Origin: Azoarcus sp. L1K30
GTDB lineage: Bacteria > Pseudomonadota > Gammaproteobacteria > Burkholderiales > Rhodocyclaceae
Assembly: GCF_018122735.1 (NCBI RefSeq)
Contig: NZ_JAGRRD010000001.1
Coordinates: 4,771,486-4,835,485 of the forward strand
DNA: 64,000 bases
Direction of reading: 5' to 3'
Shown here: positions 1 through 8,684 of the stretch, one piece after another
Layout of the letters: each line of letters begins with the position of its first letter
How positions within the stretch are numbered: the first letter of the stretch is position 1
Notes under the pieces: model-generated
Database searches by the model: none
Seen by the model: the letters and a program-made list of their open reading frames with translations, nothing else
What the model was told of the DNA's origin: nothing
Translations under genes and position numbers: made by a program

Positions 1-377
1 CCTTTGCCTTCTCCGAACTGCTCGCCCGGGTGCGCACGTTGTTGCGGCGAGGCAAGGCAAAGGAGCCGGAGGTGCTGCGCGTGGCCGACCTCGAACTCGA
101 TCTGCTGCGGCGGCGGGTGACGCGCGCCGGTGCGCGCATCGATCTCACCGCCAAGGAGTTCCTGCTCCTCGAACTGTTGCTGCGCCGCCAGGGTGAGGTG
201 CTGCCGCGCTCGCTGATTGCCTCGCAGGTGTGGGACATGAATTTCGACAGCGACACCAACGTCATCGAAGTGGCCGTGCGCCGCTTGCGCGCCAAAGTGG
301 ACGAGCCCTTCGAGCAACGCCTGATCCGCACCGTGCGTGGCATGGGCTACGTGCTCGAGGCGCCGGAGCAGATGTGA
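1..377 (+). CDS. Response regulator, OmpR/CusR type (5' end cut by window)
   Basis: The reading frame is open from the first bases of the window, so the receiver domain lies outside and only the C-terminal part is seen. What remains is an OmpR-type winged-helix DNA-binding domain: [18 protein letters not shown], then a recognition helix with [15 protein letters not shown], and a wing ending [10 protein letters not shown]. The wording of this domain is close to heavy-metal regulators of the CusR/CopR/IrlR group (family knowledge). The stop overlaps the start of a histidine kinase (GTGA), as expected for a co-translated two-component pair. The metal sensed cannot be read from the sequence; the DUF411 gene just downstream makes copper the best guess. 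Confidence 0.85.
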   Translation, partial: FAFSELLARVRTLLRRGKAKEPEVLRVADLELDLLRRRVTRAGARIDLTAKEFLLLELLLRRQGEVLPRSLIASQVWDMNFDSDTNVIEVAVRRLRAKVDEPFEQRLIRTVRGMGYVLEAPEQM

Positions 378-1765
378 GCCTGGGGCGTTCGGTATCGCTC
401 ACGGCCCGGCTCGCGCTGCTCTTCGCCGCGCTCACGGCGAGTTTGCTGATCGTGGTCGGGGTGGTGCTGGGGCGCGCGGTCGAGGCCCATTTCCGCGAAC
501 TGGATGCGCACGAGATCGCCGGCAAGCTCAGCCTCATCGAAAACCTGCTGCAGCGCACGACCACGGCACAGGCCCTGGCGACCTTGCCGCAACGTCTGGA
601 CGATGCCTTCGTCGGCCATGCGATGGTGGCCCTGCTGCTGCGCGACGACGAGGGCAGCGTGATCTACGCCCTGCAGGCTGCGCATTTCCCAGCTGCGCAA
701 CTGGCGGGTGAGATGCTGCCGGCGGGTGTGGCGATGTGGGAAGGTGGCGGACAGCAGTTCATCGGGCGCGAGGCGGTGTTTCCGATGCCGCTGTCGGGGC
801 GGCCGGTGCGCGTGTTGCTCGGGCTGGACATTTCCCATCACGCCCGCTTTCTGGACCAGGTTCGCACACGGCTGTGGTTCGGCATCTCGGGGGCGGCCGT
901 CATCGCGGCGCTGCTGGGCTGGTTCGCTGCGCACAAGGGACTGGCACCGTTGCGCCGGGTGACGGCGACGGCGCAGCGGCTGACGGCGGAGCGGCTGGAC
1001 GAGCGCCTGTCCGAAGACGATGCGCCGTCCGAAGTGCGCGAGCTGGTCGAGGCCCTCAACGGTCTGTTCGAACGCCTGGAGCAGTCCTTCCAGCGCCTGG
1101 CGGAGTTCTCCGCCGACATCGCTCATGAGCTTCGCACGCCGGTGTCGAACCTGATGACGCAGACCGAGGTGGCCCTGTCGCGCGCGCGCGGGACCGACGA
1201 ATACCGCGAAGTGCTGGCGTCGAATCTGGAAGAGTACGAGCGCATCGCACGCATGGTGAGCGACATGCTGTTCCTGGCGCAGACCGAGAACGGCAAGCTG
1301 CCGGGCGCGGTCGAAACGGTGCAACTGGCCGACGAGGTGCATGCGCTGATCGAATTCTATGACGCACTTGCCGAAGAGAAAGGCGTCCGGATCGCCGCCA
1401 GTGGCGATGCACGGGTGAGGGGAGACCGCCTGATGCTGCGACGTGCGATATCGAACCTGCTGTCTAACGCGCTACGCCATACGTCGCAAGGCTGCACCGT
1501 GGACATCGACATCGCGCATGCCGACGACGAGGTCGTGCTGAGCGTGAGCAATCCCGGCGACACGATTGCGCCCGATCAACTTGCGCGCATCTTCGAGCGT
1601 TTCCATCGCGCCGGTCCCGACCGCCATCGACATGGCGAGGGCGCCGGGCTGGGACTCGCGATCACGCGCTCGATCATTGCTGCCCATGGCGGCCGCGTCA
1701 CGGTGAAATCGGACGCCGGCCTGACGACATTTCTCGTGACCCTGCCGGTGGCGGGGCGCGCGTGA
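374..1765 (+). CDS. Heavy-metal sensor histidine kinase (CusS/CopS-like)
   Basis: Inner-membrane sensor kinase of 463 residues. I choose GTG at 374, overlapping the regulator stop by 4 bases, because an upstream extension in this frame would run antiparallel to nothing recognisable and only reads through the regulator. A first membrane helix lies near residues 10-34 and a second near 168-187, bracketing a periplasmic sensor domain. A HAMP-like stretch follows, then the H-box [15 protein letters not shown] with phospho-acceptor His at about residue 251, an N-box ([15 protein letters not shown]) and the ATP-binding glycine box GAGLGLAI. This order is that of the CusS/CopS/CzcS heavy-metal kinases. 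Ligand specificity is inferred only from family resemblance and the following DUF411 gene. Confidence 0.88.
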   Translation: MSLGRSVSLTARLALLFAALTASLLIVVGVVLGRAVEAHFRELDAHEIAGKLSLIENLLQRTTTAQALATLPQRLDDAFVGHAMVALLLRDDEGSVIYALQAAHFPAAQLAGEMLPAGVAMWEGGGQQFIGREAVFPMPLSGRPVRVLLGLDISHHARFLDQVRTRLWFGISGAAVIAALLGWFAAHKGLAPLRRVTATAQRLTAERLDERLSEDDAPSEVRELVEALNGLFERLEQSFQRLAEFSADIAHELRTPVSNLMTQTEVALSRARGTDEYREVLASNLEEYERIARMVSDMLFLAQTENGKLPGAVETVQLADEVHALIEFYDALAEEKGVRIAASGDARVRGDRLMLRRAISNLLSNALRHTSQGCTVDIDIAHADDEVVLSVSNPGDTIAPDQLARIFERFHRAGPDRHRHGEGAGLGLAITRSIIAAHGGRVTVKSDAGLTTFLVTLPVAGRA

Positions 1766-1814
1766 CCGGGGGCACAGGTCTCCGGTTCCGGACAATCAGC
1801 CTGGAGAGAAAACG

Positions 1815-2267
1815 ATGAAGTCCTTCAACCCGATGCGGCCCTTGTTCGCGCTATCGCTGCTGGCCTGCGTGGCGCTTGCGCCCGCCGTTGCCGCCGGCGA
1901 CGAAGTGACGATGTACAAGGATCCGAACTGCGGCTGCTGCGGAAAATGGGCGGAGCACATGCGCGCCAACGGCTTTGTGGTGAAAGAGATCGCCACGCCA
2001 CGTATGCACGAGGTCAAGCGCACGGCCGGTGTGCCGCAGGCGCTGGCCTCGTGCCATACCGCGAAGGTCGGTGGCTACGTGGTCGAAGGGCATGTGCCCG
2101 CTGCCGACGTCAAGCGCATGCTGGCCGATAAGCCGAAGATCGCCGGCATCTCCGCGCCCGGCATGCCCCAGGGCTCACCCGGCATGGAGGGGCCCTATCC
2201 GGCAGACCGTTACAGCGTGGTCAGTTTCGATCGTGACGGCGACAGCAAGGTCTTTGCCCGCCACTGA
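1815..2267 (+). CDS. DUF411 family periplasmic metal-binding protein
   Basis: 150 residues with a cleavable signal peptide (about residues 1-27, ending AVAAG). The mature part begins with a thioredoxin-like strand followed by the motif DPNCGCCGKWAEHM and later LASCHTAKVGGYVVEGHVP, which are the hallmark Cys-rich and His segments of DUF411 proteins. DUF411 proteins are repeatedly found beside copper-resistance genes and are thought to bind or carry copper in the periplasm (family knowledge). It starts 49 bases after the sensor kinase with an AGAGAAAACG ribosome site, so it may be co-transcribed with the two-component system and be part of a small metal-response unit. Confidence 0.85.
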   Translation: MKSFNPMRPLFALSLLACVALAPAVAAGDEVTMYKDPNCGCCGKWAEHMRANGFVVKEIATPRMHEVKRTAGVPQALASCHTAKVGGYVVEGHVPAADVKRMLADKPKIAGISAPGMPQGSPGMEGPYPADRYSVVSFDRDGDSKVFARH

Positions 2268-2309
2268 ACGCCTGTCGCGGTGGCGGTCGCACATGGGCCG
2301 GTAACGCGA

Positions 2310-2498
2310 TCAGGGCGCTGACGGCCCGCCCTGGTCCGCAGGTGCGGGCGCGTCGTTTTCAGTGTCGTCAGCGGTTTCGCCTTCGGTATCGGCGCCGGCC
2401 GCCTTGGCGGCGAGCTTCTGAATGCGTTTTTCTTCCTGCTTGCGTTTCTTTGCCAGATCTCGCTGGCGCTTTTCGAACTGATAGTTTGGTTTGGCCAA
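2310..2498 (-). CDS. Small conserved lysine-rich hypothetical protein
   Basis: 62 residues starting from TTG at 2498, chosen because AGAGGAGG lies 5 bases upstream and the sequence from there (LAKPNYQFEKRQRDLAKKRK) is a compact, highly basic, helical start; the frame upstream of it looks non-coding. The N-terminal half is very rich in K, R, E and Q and predicts a charged coiled helix; the C-terminal half is acidic and proline/alanine-rich. Short proteins with this KPNYQFEKRQRDLAKK start occur widely in betaproteobacteria (recollection), with no known function. It stands alone between the metal locus and arfB. Confidence 0.7.
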   Translation of the reverse strand: MAKPNYQFEKRQRDLAKKRKQEEKRIQKLAAKAAGADTEGETADDTENDAPAPADQGGPSAP

Positions 2499-2745
2499 GT
2501 GGCCTCCTCTGATTGCCCCGAAGGGCGGAATCGAACGCGGTTGAAAGACTGGAACGGGCGAATGGGCGCTTGCGTTCCTGCGGGGCGTGCATGCCCGAGG
2601 ATAACGGGCAGGAAAAGCAGGCAAAAACCGTATGCGACCCTGTGATTGCGTCGTGCGCGAGGGTGGCATGGCGCGCCGGATCGGGATGCGGCGCGAACGG
2701 TTCGCCTGCGTGTCGCCCCGCCATTATGGCAGGGATACGCGTGCG

Positions 2746-3150
2746 CTACTCACCAACGCGGCCGCGCCCGGCCTTGATGGCCGCCCGCCGAGTCTTGCTT
2801 TCGAGCCGTCGCGTCACCGAATTGCGCGTCGGGCGCGTGGGGCGGCGCGCCTTTTGTTCGGTCGCGGCACGCTCGATCAGTTCTTCCAGGCGGCGTATCG
2901 CCTCCATTCGGTTCTTCTCCAGGCTGCGGAAGGCCTGGGCCTTGATGACGATCACGCCGTCCTTGCTGATGCGCTGGTCGCCGAGGCGCAACAGGCGTTC
3001 GCGAATGATCTCGGGCAGGGACGAAGCCGCGATGTCGAAACGCAGATGCACCGCATTCGACACCTTGTTGACGTTCTGACCACCCGCACCCTGGGCGCGG
3101 ATCGCAGTGATGTCGAGCTCTTCGGGGCGGAGCGTGAAATGAATGCGCAT
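2746..3150 (-). CDS. arfB: Alternative ribosome-rescue factor ArfB (YaeJ-type peptidyl-tRNA hydrolase)
   Basis: 134 residues, the usual length of ArfB. It hydrolyses peptidyl-tRNA on ribosomes stalled at the end of non-stop mRNAs. The catalytic GGQ motif is at residues 23-25 inside [16 protein letters not shown], the class-I release-factor signature. The C-terminal tail (after about residue 95) is strongly basic ([21 protein letters not shown]), as needed to enter the empty mRNA channel. It has the short rescue-factor architecture without the codon-recognition domain of RF1/RF2. Monocistronic on the minus strand; its start region abuts the divergent small gene at 3233. Confidence 0.92.
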   Translation of the reverse strand: MRIHFTLRPEELDITAIRAQGAGGQNVNKVSNAVHLRFDIAASSLPEIIRERLLRLGDQRISKDGVIVIKAQAFRSLEKNRMEAIRRLEELIERAATEQKARRPTRPTRNSVTRRLESKTRRAAIKAGRGRVGE

Positions 3151-3232
3151 GGGAGCAGTGTTGGCAGGGGCAGGGTGTTATTGTGACCCATGCCCGGCAT
3201 CCTGCCGTGCGCCATTCACTTCGGCGGACCCC

Positions 3233-3448
3233 ATGCAACGTTTCGAATACCTCATCCGCAGTGACATCCACCAAGTCGCCGAAGACGTCGCCCGCGCGCA
3301 CGGCAGCCGCGAAAAGGACCGCCTTCGTGCGTATACCGAGGTCGTGCTGAAAGAGCTGAACACCCTGGGCGCCGAAGGCTGGGAATTGATGCAGGCGCCA
3401 GACAGCAATACCAACCGCAACTGGATCTTCAAGCGGGCGGCGGGTTGA
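3233..3448 (+). CDS. Small conserved hypothetical protein (DUF4177-like)
   Basis: 71 residues from ATG at 3233; the sequence upstream of this Met in the same frame overlaps the start of arfB on the other strand and looks non-coding. The body is a single small alpha/beta unit ending EGWELMQAP...NWIFKR, a pattern seen in DUF4177-like small proteins where the aromatic EGWELV segment is the most conserved part. No signal peptide or membrane segment. Function unknown. Confidence 0.65.
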   Translation: MQRFEYLIRSDIHQVAEDVARAHGSREKDRLRAYTEVVLKELNTLGAEGWELMQAPDSNTNRNWIFKRAAG

Positions 3449-3574
3449 GCATGACCGTCAGCGATTTACGCCAATGCGGCCAATGTGCGAAATGCCGGTT
3501 CAGGTCCGGACTCGGTTCATTTCGTGCGCCAATTGCAGCTAGACTCTGGATATTCTTCCCTCGTAACACGATCG

Positions 3575-3961
3575 ATGGCTGTGCGTTCAAACGAATCTGA
3601 CCCCTTTGGGGCGCCGCCGACCGAGCGCGGTATCCGCATCGCGCTGATCTTCGCCCTTACCGCCGAGCGCCTGTCAGCCTTCTATGAGCACGGGCAGTGG
3701 CTGAACGAGGGGCAGGGGGCGACGCTGGCGGCCGACTGGCTGCGGCGTACGAAACGCAGCTTGCCGATGACCGCGCGCAAGCAGCTTTCCGCGCTGAGCG
3801 ACGACATGGCGCGACAGATCGCCGGCTCGCTGTCGCGTGAGGCGGGGCTGTTTACGGCGCATGAGATGATGGAAGCGCTCGATCCCAATTATCAGTCGGA
3901 ACTGGCACAGGCGATGATGCTGGAGTGCGAGCGTTTGCTTGATGGGAGCGAGGGGCTGTAG
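3575..3961 (+). CDS. Hypothetical protein
   Basis: 128 residues if it starts at ATG 3575; the frame stays open upstream to 3485, but that part looks less protein-like. The sequence is helical and soluble, with a segment ALIFALTAERLSAFYEHGQWL near the start and a helical C-terminus. I do not recognise the family. It lies between two small plus-strand genes and dmeF without a shared promoter I can see. Confidence 0.5.
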   Translation: MAVRSNESDPFGAPPTERGIRIALIFALTAERLSAFYEHGQWLNEGQGATLAADWLRRTKRSLPMTARKQLSALSDDMARQIAGSLSREAGLFTAHEMMEALDPNYQSELAQAMMLECERLLDGSEGL

Positions 3962-4063
3962 GAGCGTTTCGTTACGGGCTGCCCCGCTTTGCCGGGCGAT
4001 GCCAACCTCGAGGCATTGTCGGGGTAAAGTAGTCGCCAGACCGTTACTCCCGATCGTGTTCAG

Positions 4064-5035
4064 ATGAAGCCGACCCTCTCCAGCCCGGACAATTCGCACT
4101 CCCACGTTTTCGACGAAGGCAATCCGCTGGCCGAGCGCAATACGCGCTGGGCGGTCGTCGTCACGGCGGTGATGATGGTGGCCGAGATCGTCGGTGGCTG
4201 GGTGTATAACTCGATGGCTTTGCTGGCAGACGGCTGGCACATGAGTTCGCACGTGCTGGCGCTCGGCCTCGCCGCCGTTGCCTATGCCGCAGCCCGGCGC
4301 CTGGCACACGATCCGCGTTTTGCCTTCGGCACCTGGAAGATCGAGGTACTGAGTGGCTATACCAGCGCACTGATGTTGCTTGGGGTGGCCGCGCTGATGC
4401 TGTTCCAGTCGGCGGAACGGTTGATCTCGCCGATGGTGATTCGCTATGACCAGGCCATTGCGCTTGCGGTGATCGGGTTGCTGGTGAACCTGGTGTGTGC
4501 CTGGCTGCTCAAGGACGGGCACGCGCACCATGGCCATCACCATGGACACAGCGAAACCGGCGCACACGATCACCATCACGCACACTCGCACGAGCACGAC
4601 CTCAACCTGCGTTCGGCCTATGTGCACGTGATCACCGATGCCGCAACCTCGGTGCTGGCCATCATCGCGCTGACAGGGGGCAAGTACTGGGGCGCCGACT
4701 GGCTCGACCCGGTGATGGGCATCGTTGGCGGCGTGCTCGTGGCGGTATGGGCGGTGGGGCTGTTGCGCGAGACCGGTCGAATCCTGCTTGACGCCGAAAT
4801 GGATGCGCCGGTGGTGACAGAAGTGCGTGAGGCGATCGATTCGAGCCCGGTCGATGCGACGATTACCGATCTGCATGTGTGGCGCGTGGGCAAGGGCAAA
4901 TACGCCTGCATCGTGTCACTGGCAGTCGCGGAGAACGTGGGGGCAGATTACTTTCGCCAGCGGCTGGGCGTACACGAAGAGCTGGTACACGTCACGATTG
5001 AGGTGAACTCAACCCATTCTTTACGGACGTCCTGA
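4064..5035 (+). CDS. dmeF: Cation diffusion facilitator, DmeF-type Co/Ni/Zn exporter
   Basis: 323-residue inner-membrane exporter of the CDF family that moves divalent metals out of the cytoplasm against protons. Six membrane helices are visible. The metal site is seen as MALLADGWHMSSHVLAL in helix 2 and YVHVITDAATSVLA in helix 5. Between helices 4 and 5 lies a long His-rich cytoplasmic loop (about residues 151-179; HAHHGHHHGHS and DHHHAHSHEHD), as in DmeF. The C-terminal domain (ITDLHVWRVGKGKYACIV) is the CDF dimerisation fold. DmeF is usually assigned to cobalt and nickel; the metal here is inferred from sequence style only. No adjacent DmeR/RcnR regulator is present. Confidence 0.85.
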   Translation: MKPTLSSPDNSHSHVFDEGNPLAERNTRWAVVVTAVMMVAEIVGGWVYNSMALLADGWHMSSHVLALGLAAVAYAAARRLAHDPRFAFGTWKIEVLSGYTSALMLLGVAALMLFQSAERLISPMVIRYDQAIALAVIGLLVNLVCAWLLKDGHAHHGHHHGHSETGAHDHHHAHSHEHDLNLRSAYVHVITDAATSVLAIIALTGGKYWGADWLDPVMGIVGGVLVAVWAVGLLRETGRILLDAEMDAPVVTEVREAIDSSPVDATITDLHVWRVGKGKYACIVSLAVAENVGADYFRQRLGVHEELVHVTIEVNSTHSLRTS

Positions 5036-5081
5036 TTCCGCATGGTGCGGCTTCGTCATCTGGCCGCAGCGAACCGTGCGC

Positions 5082-5942
5082 TTAGTCTTCCTCCGGCGGA
5101 AGCCCGGCCAGTCTAGCCTGACGCGCCGCTTCCTCGCGCCTTGCCGCTTCGATGACCTGCATTACCTCGTCCAGGTTTGCCAGCGTCTCATCGGCCTTGA
5201 AGGTCCCGGTGAGCGGGCTGTCGGGTTGCAATTTTCCGGTCTCGTACAGCGCCCAGATTTCTTCGCCGTAGCGGGTGTCGCGCAGTTCGGGGGCGAACTG
5301 GCCGAAGTAGTCAGCGAGGTTGGCCACGTCACGCTGCAACATGCGCCGGGCGTTGTTGTTTGCGGCGGCGTCTACGGCTTGCGGCAGGTCGATGATCACC
5401 GGGCCGGCAGCATCGACGAGGATGTTGTACTCGGACAGGTCGCCATGCACGATGCCCGCGCACAGCATGCGCACCACCTGGCGGATGAGGAAGGTGTGGA
5501 AGCGGCGGGCGTCGTCCGCACCGAGTTCGATATCGTTGAGGCGCGGTGCCGGTTCGCCATCTTCGTCGGCCACCAGCTCCATCAACAGCACGCCCTCGTG
5601 GAAGTCGTAGGGCACGGGCACGCGCACGCCGGCCGCCGCGAGTTGGCGCAGGGCGTCGACTTCGGCGTGCTGCCACGCGGCTTCCTGTTCCTGGCGGCCG
5701 TAGCGCGAGCCCTTTGCCATGGCGCGCGCCTGACGGCTGTTCTTGACCTTGCGTCCTTCGGTGTAGTCGACCGCCTTGTGGAAGCCGCGCTTGTTGGCCT
5801 CCTTGTAGACCTTGGCGCAGCGCACTTCGTCACCGCACTGGACGACGTAGACCATGGCTTCCTTGCCGCTCATGAGCTGGCGCAGGACGGTGTCGACCAG
5901 GCCGTCTTCGACCAGGGGGGCGATTCTGTGCGGGGTTTTCAT
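5082..5942 (-). CDS. RIO1-like serine protein kinase (PA4780 family)
   Basis: 286-residue soluble atypical kinase. ATG at 5942 overlaps the stop of the upstream 37-codon frame (ATGA). Motifs run in order: nucleotide-binding loop SGKEAMVYVVQ near residue 25, the RIO-type catalytic loop GIVHGDLSEYNILV, and the metal-binding IIDLPQAVD that replaces the usual DFG. The C-terminal tail is charged and helical. Bacterial members of this group resemble archaeal/eukaryotic Rio1 but their substrates are unknown. Downstream neighbour dmeF is convergent. A long open frame on the opposite strand here is a shadow. Confidence 0.85.
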   Translation of the reverse strand: MKTPHRIAPLVEDGLVDTVLRQLMSGKEAMVYVVQCGDEVRCAKVYKEANKRGFHKAVDYTEGRKVKNSRQARAMAKGSRYGRQEQEAAWQHAEVDALRQLAAAGVRVPVPYDFHEGVLLMELVADEDGEPAPRLNDIELGADDARRFHTFLIRQVVRMLCAGIVHGDLSEYNILVDAAGPVIIDLPQAVDAAANNNARRMLQRDVANLADYFGQFAPELRDTRYGEEIWALYETGKLQPDSPLTGTFKADETLANLDEVMQVIEAARREEAARQARLAGLPPEED

Positions 5943-6052
5943 GCGGCGTGCGGGCTCCGGTGCCGTCCGGCGAACGCGGCGAGAAGGCCGTCTTGCGGGC
6001 ATTTGCCGTCGAGCGAGGCATTCCTGTCCGCGATGAAATGTTTTGTCTGCAT
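5939..6052 (-). CDS. Putative 37-codon micro-ORF translationally coupled to the RIO kinase
   Basis: Starts at ATG 6052 with CAGGAAAA a few bases upstream and ends in TGA that overlaps the kinase ATG (ATGA). It reads MQTKHFIADRNASLDG... and ends RHRSPHAA, mixed composition without a membrane segment. The kinase start itself has no clear Shine-Dalgarno in front of it, so termination-reinitiation from this micro-ORF may be how it is translated. The product might be a real small protein or just a coupling device. Confidence 0.45.
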   Translation of the reverse strand: MQTKHFIADRNASLDGKCPQDGLLAAFAGRHRSPHAA

Positions 6053-6366
6053 TGGATTTTCCTGCTGCGGGTCGGTAAGAATGTGCCCGCCATTGTCGCC
6101 GGCGCGGTCGACTGTGCGGAAAAAGGATAGGACTACAGGGCGAATCCGACCGCAGTGAGTCAGGCGGAATCGACCGCACTGCATGCTTGTCGAACGCCTG
6201 GCCCGGCATGACTCGGGGCAGCGCTTCGGCGGTGGTGTCTCGCGGTAACGGGCGGATGATACCTCGCCCGGCTTGCCCTGGCGTGACGCTGCATAATCTT
6301 GTGCTGCGGTGCGCCATGACCGGGGAACAGTTGCCCTCGGCGCTGGAGACGCCGGACAATAGCGCC

Positions 6367-6972
6367 ATGGATACCTATCTGCTTTTCATTCTGGCCGCGA
6401 TCGCCCTCTTCGTTCTCAGGATGCGCGACCAGCGTCGGCGCATCGCCCTGCTCGGCAGTCATCTGCGCAACTACCAGATCGAGAAGCTCATGGAGACGCT
6501 CTCGGCGGGCTATGAGCGTGCGCTCGGCGAGTCCGATACCGGCCGCCAGGATCAGATCTTCGCGCTCATGCAGCCTCATGAGGCTGCGCTGGCCGGCCAG
6601 TTTCGGCGCTTCGCCGCGGAGATGGCGGGGGTCGATGCACAGGACGTTCGCGTCAGCACCTTTCCACTTGCGATTCCGCAGGCTGACCGTCTGTTTCCGT
6701 TTGCCACCTTCGATCTGCGCAATGCGTTCGAGATTCATGCCGCGGGGCTGGAGCGGGCCGCGGAGATCGATCCCGATCGTCCGTTGCGCGAACGGGCGTT
6801 CGTGCTCTCGGCCGAGATGTACCTGATGCAGCACACGTGTCACTGGTACTGCAAATCGCGCGCGGTGGCCTCGGCCCGTCTGCTGGCGCGCCATCGCACC
6901 CGCTACGAGCAGGTGCTGGAAGCCGTGTCGCCCGAGACCCGTCGGGCCTATCGCGAACTGACTGGCGTCTGA
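6367..6972 (+). CDS. Conserved hypothetical protein with N-terminal membrane anchor
   Basis: 201 residues from ATG 6367 (an alternative in-frame ATG at 6316 would add 17 residues). One N-terminal membrane helix (TYLLFILAAIALFVLRM) is followed by positively charged residues, then a long cytoplasmic helical domain containing two Cys near MYLMQHTCHWYCKSRAVAS. No family recognised. It is convergent with the MscS-type gene downstream. Confidence 0.6.
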   Translation: MDTYLLFILAAIALFVLRMRDQRRRIALLGSHLRNYQIEKLMETLSAGYERALGESDTGRQDQIFALMQPHEAALAGQFRRFAAEMAGVDAQDVRVSTFPLAIPQADRLFPFATFDLRNAFEIHAAGLERAAEIDPDRPLRERAFVLSAEMYLMQHTCHWYCKSRAVASARLLARHRTRYEQVLEAVSPETRRAYRELTGV

Positions 6973-7004
6973 CGAGCGCATGTGTGACAAGGCCGGGCGC
7001 CAGT

Positions 7005-8321
7005 TCAAACGCCCTGCGTTGTGGCGATGGTACGCAGATGCACGTCGCGCTGCGGAAAGGGAATGGTGATGCCGGCTTCCTTGAACAGCTTCCAGATCGC
7101 CAGGTTGATGTCGGTGCGCACGTTGCCGATGCCGTTTTCCGGGTCGCTGATCCAGATGCGCAGCTCGAGCTGGATGCCGCTGTCGGCAAATTGGAGCATG
7201 CGCGCCGCCGGCTCCGGCACGGCGAGCACGCGGTCGGAAGCCTTTGCTGCCTCGAGCAGCAGCGTCATGGCTTGCTCGGGATCGTCCGCATAACTGATCT
7301 GTACCGGTAGCCGTACCCGGGTATTGGTGTCTGAGTAGCTCCAGTTGACGACCTCGGAGGTGATCAGGTTCTCGTTCGGGATCAGGCGCTCCACGCCGTC
7401 GCGGTCGCGCACCACCACGTAGCGGGCGCGCAGTTCCTGCACCCAGCCGAATTTTCCATCGTTGCTGCCGACCGAGATGACGTCGCCCGGTTTGATCGAG
7501 CGGTCGAGTACGAGAATGAATCCGCTGATGAAATTGCTGGTGATGCGCTGCAGGCCGAAACCGATGCCAACCCCGAGCGCTCCGCCGAATACGGTGAGGG
7601 TGGTGAGGTCGATGCCGACGGCGTCGATCGCGAGCAGGACGGCCAGCGTGATGAGAAAGACCTTGCTGAATTTGCCGAACGCGACCTGCGACGATGGCGT
7701 CATGCGTGTCGAGGTGCGTATGCGGCGCTCGATGAAACCGGACAGCCAGAACGCCAGCGTCAGCAGCAGGGCGACCAGGGCCACCAGCTTGATCGCCGCC
7801 AGCAGCGAGATGCGGGAACTGCCGATATTGACCGCGAATTCGTCCAGCGTGGCCTCGACGGCGGGCAACCAGCCGAGCAGGTGCAGCGCGACCATGACCC
7901 AGATCGTGCCGGAAATGAGGTTCTCCCAGGTTTTCAGCGCGGGGGTGACGGGAAATCCCTTGCGCAGCACATAGACCAGCAGGCGGATCGCGACGAGCGA
8001 CACCAGGAGCGGAACGACGACGTCGAGCAGCCCGACCGGCCACTGCATCGAGCGCAGGCCGCTACGGCCGATCAGCACCCCGGCCAGCATCGTCGACGGC
8101 AGCAGGATGCGTTGCGCGGTGCGCAGCGTGATATGCCGCAGGCCCTTCTGTGCCGCTGCAGCAAGCCCCGCGCGCAGCGATTCGCTCATGGTGCGGTGGA
8201 TCAGCCAGGCGCACAGCGCCGAGATCGCGAGCACCGTCAGTTCGTAGAAGAGTTCGGGCGTTGCCCGCGCTGCAATCCAGTGCGGCAACTGCCGGAAGAA
8301 TGCCTGAATGCCCGAATCCAT
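7005..8321 (-). CDS. MscS-family mechanosensitive ion channel
   Basis: 438-residue inner-membrane protein, larger than E. coli MscS (286). About five or six membrane helices precede the pore-lining helix FGGALGVGIGFGLQRITSNF, followed by the beta domain (LVLDRSIKPGDVISVG) and the alpha/beta C-terminal vestibule. This matches the MscS superfamily: it opens under membrane tension to release osmolytes. The extra N-terminal helices place it in the medium-size group typical of many proteobacterial paralogues. Single gene; the 3' end is convergent with the hypothetical gene at 6367. Confidence 0.9.
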   Translation of the reverse strand: MDSGIQAFFRQLPHWIAARATPELFYELTVLAISALCAWLIHRTMSESLRAGLAAAAQKGLRHITLRTAQRILLPSTMLAGVLIGRSGLRSMQWPVGLLDVVVPLLVSLVAIRLLVYVLRKGFPVTPALKTWENLISGTIWVMVALHLLGWLPAVEATLDEFAVNIGSSRISLLAAIKLVALVALLLTLAFWLSGFIERRIRTSTRMTPSSQVAFGKFSKVFLITLAVLLAIDAVGIDLTTLTVFGGALGVGIGFGLQRITSNFISGFILVLDRSIKPGDVISVGSNDGKFGWVQELRARYVVVRDRDGVERLIPNENLITSEVVNWSYSDTNTRVRLPVQISYADDPEQAMTLLLEAAKASDRVLAVPEPAARMLQFADSGIQLELRIWISDPENGIGNVRTDINLAIWKLFKEAGITIPFPQRDVHLRTIATTQGV

Positions 8322-8684
8322 GGACCTTCCCCGCGCACGTGTCCTTCATGAGGCGCCAGTTTAGCGCGCACGGACGCATGAAAGCGGAACGGGGGCATGG
8401 GGATAACCCGAAGGGGGAGATGGGGGCTTGCGGGCGCGAGACGCTCCTGTTTCGCGTGCGCGTTCGAGCGGGGTGACGACCTGCATGTCGGTGGGGGCCG
8501 CAAATGCGGTCGCCTTACCGTCCTGATATCTCTGCATGGGTGACGCGGAGGTTTGCAATGGATTCTTCGGCCATCACCGCCCGGAGAGGCCCGTTCGGAC
8601 GACCGAATGGCTGACCTGCTCTGCCTTTCGTGGCATGCTCGGCGAACTTTGCATACAAGAACCAAGAAGACGGAGTGAGACGAT
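8322..8684. other. Intergenic region between divergent mscS-type and diguanylate cyclase genes
   Basis: 363 bases without a gene I can support. A 65-codon minus-strand frame (8361-8558) starts only with TTG or an internal ATG without a ribosome site and is low-complexity at its end, so I leave it out. The last bases before 8685 carry GGAGTGAGACG, the ribosome site of the cyclase. No clear terminator, repeat or promoter is visible. Confidence 0.5.

Noticed and set aside
2311-2333. Hairpin CAGGGCG/CGCCCTG as a terminator
   Set aside because: It lies inside the end of the small minus-strand gene and has no T-run.
5076-6158. Long open frame (360 codons) on the plus strand opposite the RIO kinase
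   Set aside because: It has no ribosome site or recognisable domain and is the usual antisense shadow of a high-GC gene; the minus-strand frame has complete kinase motifs.
8361-8558. 65-codon minus-strand frame in the mscS-cyclase gap
   Set aside because: Starts with TTG or an internal ATG without ribosome site; Pro/Arg-rich end; no family recognised.
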